From contig WTAY01000254.1 of the NCBI GenBank assembly GCA_013139345.1, positions 1 to 9,912 on the forward strand: a DNA stretch of 9,912 nucleotides, given 5' to 3'. Below the pieces are notes generated by a model. It did no database searches, had not been told where the DNA came from, and worked only from the letters and a program-made list of their open reading frames with translations. Within the stretch, counting starts at the first letter, position 1. Every line of letters starts with the position of its first letter. The position numbers were made by a program, and so were the translations under genes. The stretch comes from Methylophaga sp. GTDB taxonomy: Bacteria; Pseudomonadota; Gammaproteobacteria; Nitrosococcales; Methylophagaceae. This document shows, piece by piece, positions 7,428 to 9,912 of this stretch.

Positions 7428-8374
7428 TAGACACCTTGCTCTTCATGTTGAGTTTCATCACGAATAATTTTCATAAAGATATCTTCGAGAGAGTGCTGTT
7501 GTGGTGTTAATTGGCTAAGCTGCCAGTGTTGTGTGGCTGCTTGAGCAACGATCTCATTTGTGGGGTTGTTATCGGGTGTGTAATGGATATTAAATAACGT
7601 ATTTGTGACAGGATCAACACGAAGAACCCCCGTAATATTTTGCAGCACATTAATAGCAGGAGGTATAGTTAGCCCAAGTAATAAGCTTGAGGTTTGCATC
7701 TGTTGGCTAAACCCTTCAATAGTATCACTCAGAATAAGCTGCCCCTGATTGATGATTTGCACTCGGTCACAGAGCATTTCTACTTCAGGCAAAATATGGG
7801 TTGAAAGAATAACACTGTGTTCTGTCGCAATATCACGGATTAGATGACGAATTTCTCGAATTTGAATAGGATCAAGGCCTGATGTGGGTTCATCAAGAAT
7901 CACAACCGCAGGGGTATGAATAATTGCCTGTGCAATTCCAACACGCTGTTGATAGCCTTTAGATAAGTTGCCAATTAAGCGTCGATGTACTTGGCTTAAG
8001 CCACAGCGATCAATCGCTGTATCGACTGACTTGTTAATACTTGAAGAAGGAATCTGATTGATCTTGGCGCAAAATAATAAGAACTCTTTTACTGTCAGTT
8101 CTTTGTATAGAGGAGGCTGTTCAGGTAAATAGCCAATGTGGGACTTGGCCTGTTTAGGCTCTGTAAGTAAGTCATAGCCATTGATGATGATCTCACCATG
8201 ATTGGGAGAAAGGTTGCCACTAAGCATTTTCATTGTGGTGCTTTTACCAGCACCATTTGGACCTAAAAAACCGAGCACTTCACCTTTCTTAATTTCAAAG
8301 CTGACATTTTGTACCGCGTGTTGTTGGCCATAATAGCGGGATAATTCTTTGGCTGAGAGGAGAACTGAACTCAT
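7427..8374 (-). CDS. ABC transporter ATP-binding protein (GldA/CcmA-type)
   Basis: A 315-residue cytoplasmic ATPase that would power the neighbouring permease. It has Walker A GPNGAGKS (38-45), the Q-loop in YLPEQPPLY (Gln86), signature LSKGYQQRVG (137-146), Walker B VVILDEP (157-163), D-loop SGLD (165-168) and H-loop His193 (STHIL). The YLPEQPPLY segment and the C-terminal extension ending in HSLEDIFMKII are typical of the GldA/CcmA branch of ABC-2 exporters. About 100 residues after the nucleotide-binding core form the usual accessory domain. The chosen ATG at 8374 lies one base after the stop of the EAL-HDOD gene. A TTG at 8395 would add seven residues and overlap that gene, and has no good Shine-Dalgarno. 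No strong Shine-Dalgarno precedes the ATG, consistent with translational coupling. Confidence 0.93.
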   Translation of the reverse strand: MSSVLLSAKELSRYYGQQHAVQNVSFEIKKGEVLGFLGPNGAGKSTTMKMLSGNLSPNHGEIIINGYDLLTEPKQAKSHIGYLPEQPPLYKELTVKEFLLFCAKINQIPSSSINKSVDTAIDRCGLSQVHRRLIGNLSKGYQQRVGIAQAIIHTPAVVILDEPTSGLDPIQIREIRHLIRDIATEHSVILSTHILPEVEMLCDRVQIINQGQLILSDTIEGFSQQMQTSSLLLGLTIPPAINVLQNITGVLRVDPVTNTLFNIHYTPDNNPTNEIVAQAATQHWQLSQLTPQQHSLEDIFMKIIRDETQHEEQGV

Positions 8375-8375
8375 T

Positions 8376-9596
8376 TTATAATGCAGACTCCGCAATAGTA
8401 ACCCACTCAGTTGATGCTAAGTACGCTGTATTTAATTGATGAATAGATACTTGCTTCGGCAACTCCATGAGGGTGTCTTGCTCATAGTTAATGACAAACT
8501 GTAATAGTTGACCTAATGGACTATTATCTTTTAACAGCAGTGCATCTTTCATCTCTGTTTCAATGGGTAATGAGTTGAGTATTTCACCCATTGGTTTCTG
8601 TAAAATGGCTTCAAGAGGTGAAAAAAGTCCAACCATAAAAGCAGAGTCTGCATCAACGTTAAATGCGCTTGCAAGTTGATTGCATAATTTGGCTCTTATT
8701 AATGCTGTTGTCATTAACTCAGAAGTTGTTGACGCCATATCAGAAAAGGCAATAACCGTGGCCCAAGACTTTATTGTACTGAGTCCTAAAAAGACAAGTC
8801 CTTGGCGAACGGAGTCTACTTTCTTTGGTAAGGCTGTAGCAGAAGAGTTTAAAAACCGGATTAATTTGAATGAGAGTGAGACATCTTCTTTGACTAATAA
8901 CTCAAGCTCGTCAATTGTAATTTCTGGGTTTTGTAAGCTGTGCAGGATTTCTAAAACAGCACGTTTGTTTTCTGGTAGAGGTTTATCATTAATGATGGTT
9001 GGCTTGCAGAAAAAATAACCCTGAAAATAAGTGAAACCAAGTTGTTTGCAGAGCGTGTATTGCTCTTCTGTTTCGACTTTTTCTGCAAGTAAAATAACAT
9101 CTTCTTGTTTTAAACGCTCCACAGACTCAATCAATTCTTGTTCTGTGAGTGACAAAATATCAAGTTTTATAATTGAGGCCATTTTGACCAATGGTTGCCA
9201 TTCTTCACTGTAGATAAAATCATCAAGTGCGATGATAAATCCTTGTGATACAAATTCTTCAACCGCTTTGATCACCTGTTCATCAATGACAACATCTTCA
9301 AGGATTTCTAGCACTACTTGGTTGTGATCAAATGGGATTGGGATTTCACCGGTAATAAATGAATGGGTTAGATTAATAAAGGCACGCTTATTACCAATAA
9401 CACGGTCAATGCCAAATTCCATAAAGGTATGATGAATGACTTGTGAGGTGGCTATATCACCATTGAACTCATCGACACCTGACTCATTAGACTTCAATGA
9501 ACCTCGGAACAAAAGTTCATAAGCATAGACATTTAAGCTGCTATCAAAGATAGGTTGCCTAGCAATGAGAATTGAGTCAGAAATATTTTCAGACAT
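8376..9596 (-). CDS. EAL-HDOD signalling protein (YuxH/CdgJ family)
   Basis: A 406-residue soluble protein without membrane segments. Residues about 8-198 form an EAL-type c-di-GMP phosphodiesterase domain and about 205-395 an HDOD domain (NS at 250-251, LVFLGL at 267-272). Metal- and substrate-binding positions of active EAL enzymes look retained: Glu27 (in ELLFR, replacing EAL), Asn75, Glu100, Asp125-Asp126, Lys144, Glu172, Glu175 and Gln192 (FQGYFF). Loop 6, normally DDFGTGYSSL, is instead DDFIYSEEWQPL, and the usual REP-type substrate loop is reduced. CdgJ of Vibrio cholerae has this architecture and affects motility as a phosphodiesterase, while other members may only bind ligand. HDOD domains usually mediate protein interactions in signalling. 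The ATG has a modest AGGGAAG Shine-Dalgarno 9 bases upstream. It heads the ABC-transporter/mutM operon, the ATPase gene starting one base after its stop. Confidence 0.9.
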   Translation of the reverse strand: MSENISDSILIARQPIFDSSLNVYAYELLFRGSLKSNESGVDEFNGDIATSQVIHHTFMEFGIDRVIGNKRAFINLTHSFITGEIPIPFDHNQVVLEILEDVVIDEQVIKAVEEFVSQGFIIALDDFIYSEEWQPLVKMASIIKLDILSLTEQELIESVERLKQEDVILLAEKVETEEQYTLCKQLGFTYFQGYFFCKPTIINDKPLPENKRAVLEILHSLQNPEITIDELELLVKEDVSLSFKLIRFLNSSATALPKKVDSVRQGLVFLGLSTIKSWATVIAFSDMASTTSELMTTALIRAKLCNQLASAFNVDADSAFMVGLFSPLEAILQKPMGEILNSLPIETEMKDALLLKDNSPLGQLLQFVINYEQDTLMELPKQVSIHQLNTAYLASTEWVTIAESAL

Positions 9597-9630
9597 GCGG
9601 TTTAACTTCCCTATTTATGGCTGATAGCTG

Positions 9631-9660
9631 AGTATAATCAAAGGTCGAATATAACATATT
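9631..9660 (-). promoter_or_regulatory. Candidate promoter region of the EAL-HDOD/ABC/mutM operon
   Basis: Between the rpmG terminator and the EAL-HDOD start lie about 80 AT-rich bases. On the - strand a TATACT box (9636-9631, 5 of 6 to consensus) is 34 bases before the ATG. No convincing -35 element sits 16-18 bases upstream. A promoter is expected here because a terminator isolates the operon from rpmG, but the exact box is a guess. Confidence 0.3.
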
Positions 9661-9678
9661 TGACGGTGTTTTACGGAC

Positions 9679-9706
9679 AAAAAAAAACCCGCAGAAGCGG
9701 GTTTTT
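9679..9706 (-). terminator. Rho-independent terminator after rpmG
   Basis: The stem AACCCGC / GCGGGTT with loop TTCT is followed on the - strand by a run of nine T (9687-9679). It lies 21 bases after the rpmG stop codon. It would end rpmB-rpmG transcripts and separate them from the downstream EAL-HDOD operon. The + strand version ends in five T and could also act on rightward readthrough. Confidence 0.95.
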
Positions 9707-9727
9707 AATATTGGCAAGAATCTAAAA

Positions 9728-9883
9728 TTATTTGATTTTAGCTTCTTTATACATAACGTGTTTGCGAACAACTGGATCGAATTTCTTCATTTCCAATTTT
9801 TCAGGCATAGTACGTTTGTTTTTGTCTGTTGTGTAGTAATGACCTGTACCAGCAGATGATACTAATTTAATTTTTTCGCGCAT
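9728..9883 (-). CDS. rpmG: 50S ribosomal protein L33
   Basis: A 51-residue, very basic protein of the large ribosomal subunit. The sequence begins MREKIKLVSSAGTGHYYTT, followed by DKNKRTMPEKLEMKKFDP and the ending VVRKHVMYKEAKIK, almost the E. coli L33 text. It lacks the four cysteines of zinc-binding L33, so it is the zinc-independent form. The start lacks the extra AKGI residues of E. coli L33, giving the 51-residue form seen in other gammaproteobacteria such as Pseudomonas. The start is supported by a strong AGGAG Shine-Dalgarno (9895-9891) 7 bases upstream. rpmB is expected just upstream, beyond the window edge. A terminator follows. Confidence 0.97.
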   Translation of the reverse strand: MREKIKLVSSAGTGHYYTTDKNKRTMPEKLEMKKFDPVVRKHVMYKEAKIK

Positions 9884-9912
9884 GTTCTATCTCCTAAACC
9901 TTTTCGCCACGA

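Noticed and set aside
8680..9018. A 112-codon open frame on the + strand opposite the EAL-HDOD gene
   Set aside because: It lies wholly antisense to a gene with clear domain motifs. Its protein is low-complexity (Ser/Lys/Leu-rich) with no recognisable domain, and no good ribosome binding site was seen.
9589..9771. A 60-codon open frame on the - strand spanning the rpmG terminator
   Set aside because: It runs through the terminator hairpin and T-run and overlaps the end of rpmG; no family resemblance.
1..9912. Search by eye for insertion sequences, tRNA genes, CRISPR repeats and phage genes
   Set aside because: No transposase or integrase motifs, spaced direct repeats or tRNA-like cloverleaf sequences were recognised; nearly all bases are in well-identified genes.

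Overview
The window fits a moderately AT-rich (roughly 40% GC by eye) gammaproteobacterium. RluD, MutM, L33 and EF-G all read as gammaproteobacterial, and rpmG with mutM in the same orientation recalls the radC-rpmB-rpmG-mutM order of enterics. An Alteromonadales/Vibrionales-type marine relative is plausible, but the genus cannot be settled from the sequence alone. Coding density is very high; the only non-coding gaps are short (about 55 to 130 bases).

Left part (1-3612): a stand-alone elongation factor G gene reads rightward and ends at a strong hairpin terminator. It converges on rluD (23S rRNA pseudouridine synthase, leftward). rluD is divergent from a small rightward gene for a secreted monoheme cytochrome c. 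That gene stops two bases from the end of mutM, which runs leftward.

Main part (3615-9596, all leftward): a six-gene run of almost gapless genes. In transcription order these are an EAL-HDOD signalling protein, a Gld-type ABC ATPase, its ABC-2 permease, a GldG-like membrane-anchored protein, a DUF4340 membrane-anchored protein, and the DNA glycosylase gene mutM. Adjacent genes overlap by 1 or 4 bases or are separated by 1 or 2, so translational coupling is likely. Two of the longest possible reading frames start at TTG codons; ATG starts 21 bases further in fit the junctions better and are used here.

Right end (9679-9883): rpmG (ribosomal protein L33, leftward) followed by its own rho-independent terminator. 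In enterics mutM directly follows rpmG. Here five genes lie between them, and mutM is attached to the transporter operon instead. That rearrangement, together with the pairing of a c-di-GMP-type EAL-HDOD protein with a Gld-like ABC/auxiliary-protein module of unknown substrate, is the most interesting thing in the window. No mobile elements, CRISPR arrays, tRNA or rRNA genes were seen.
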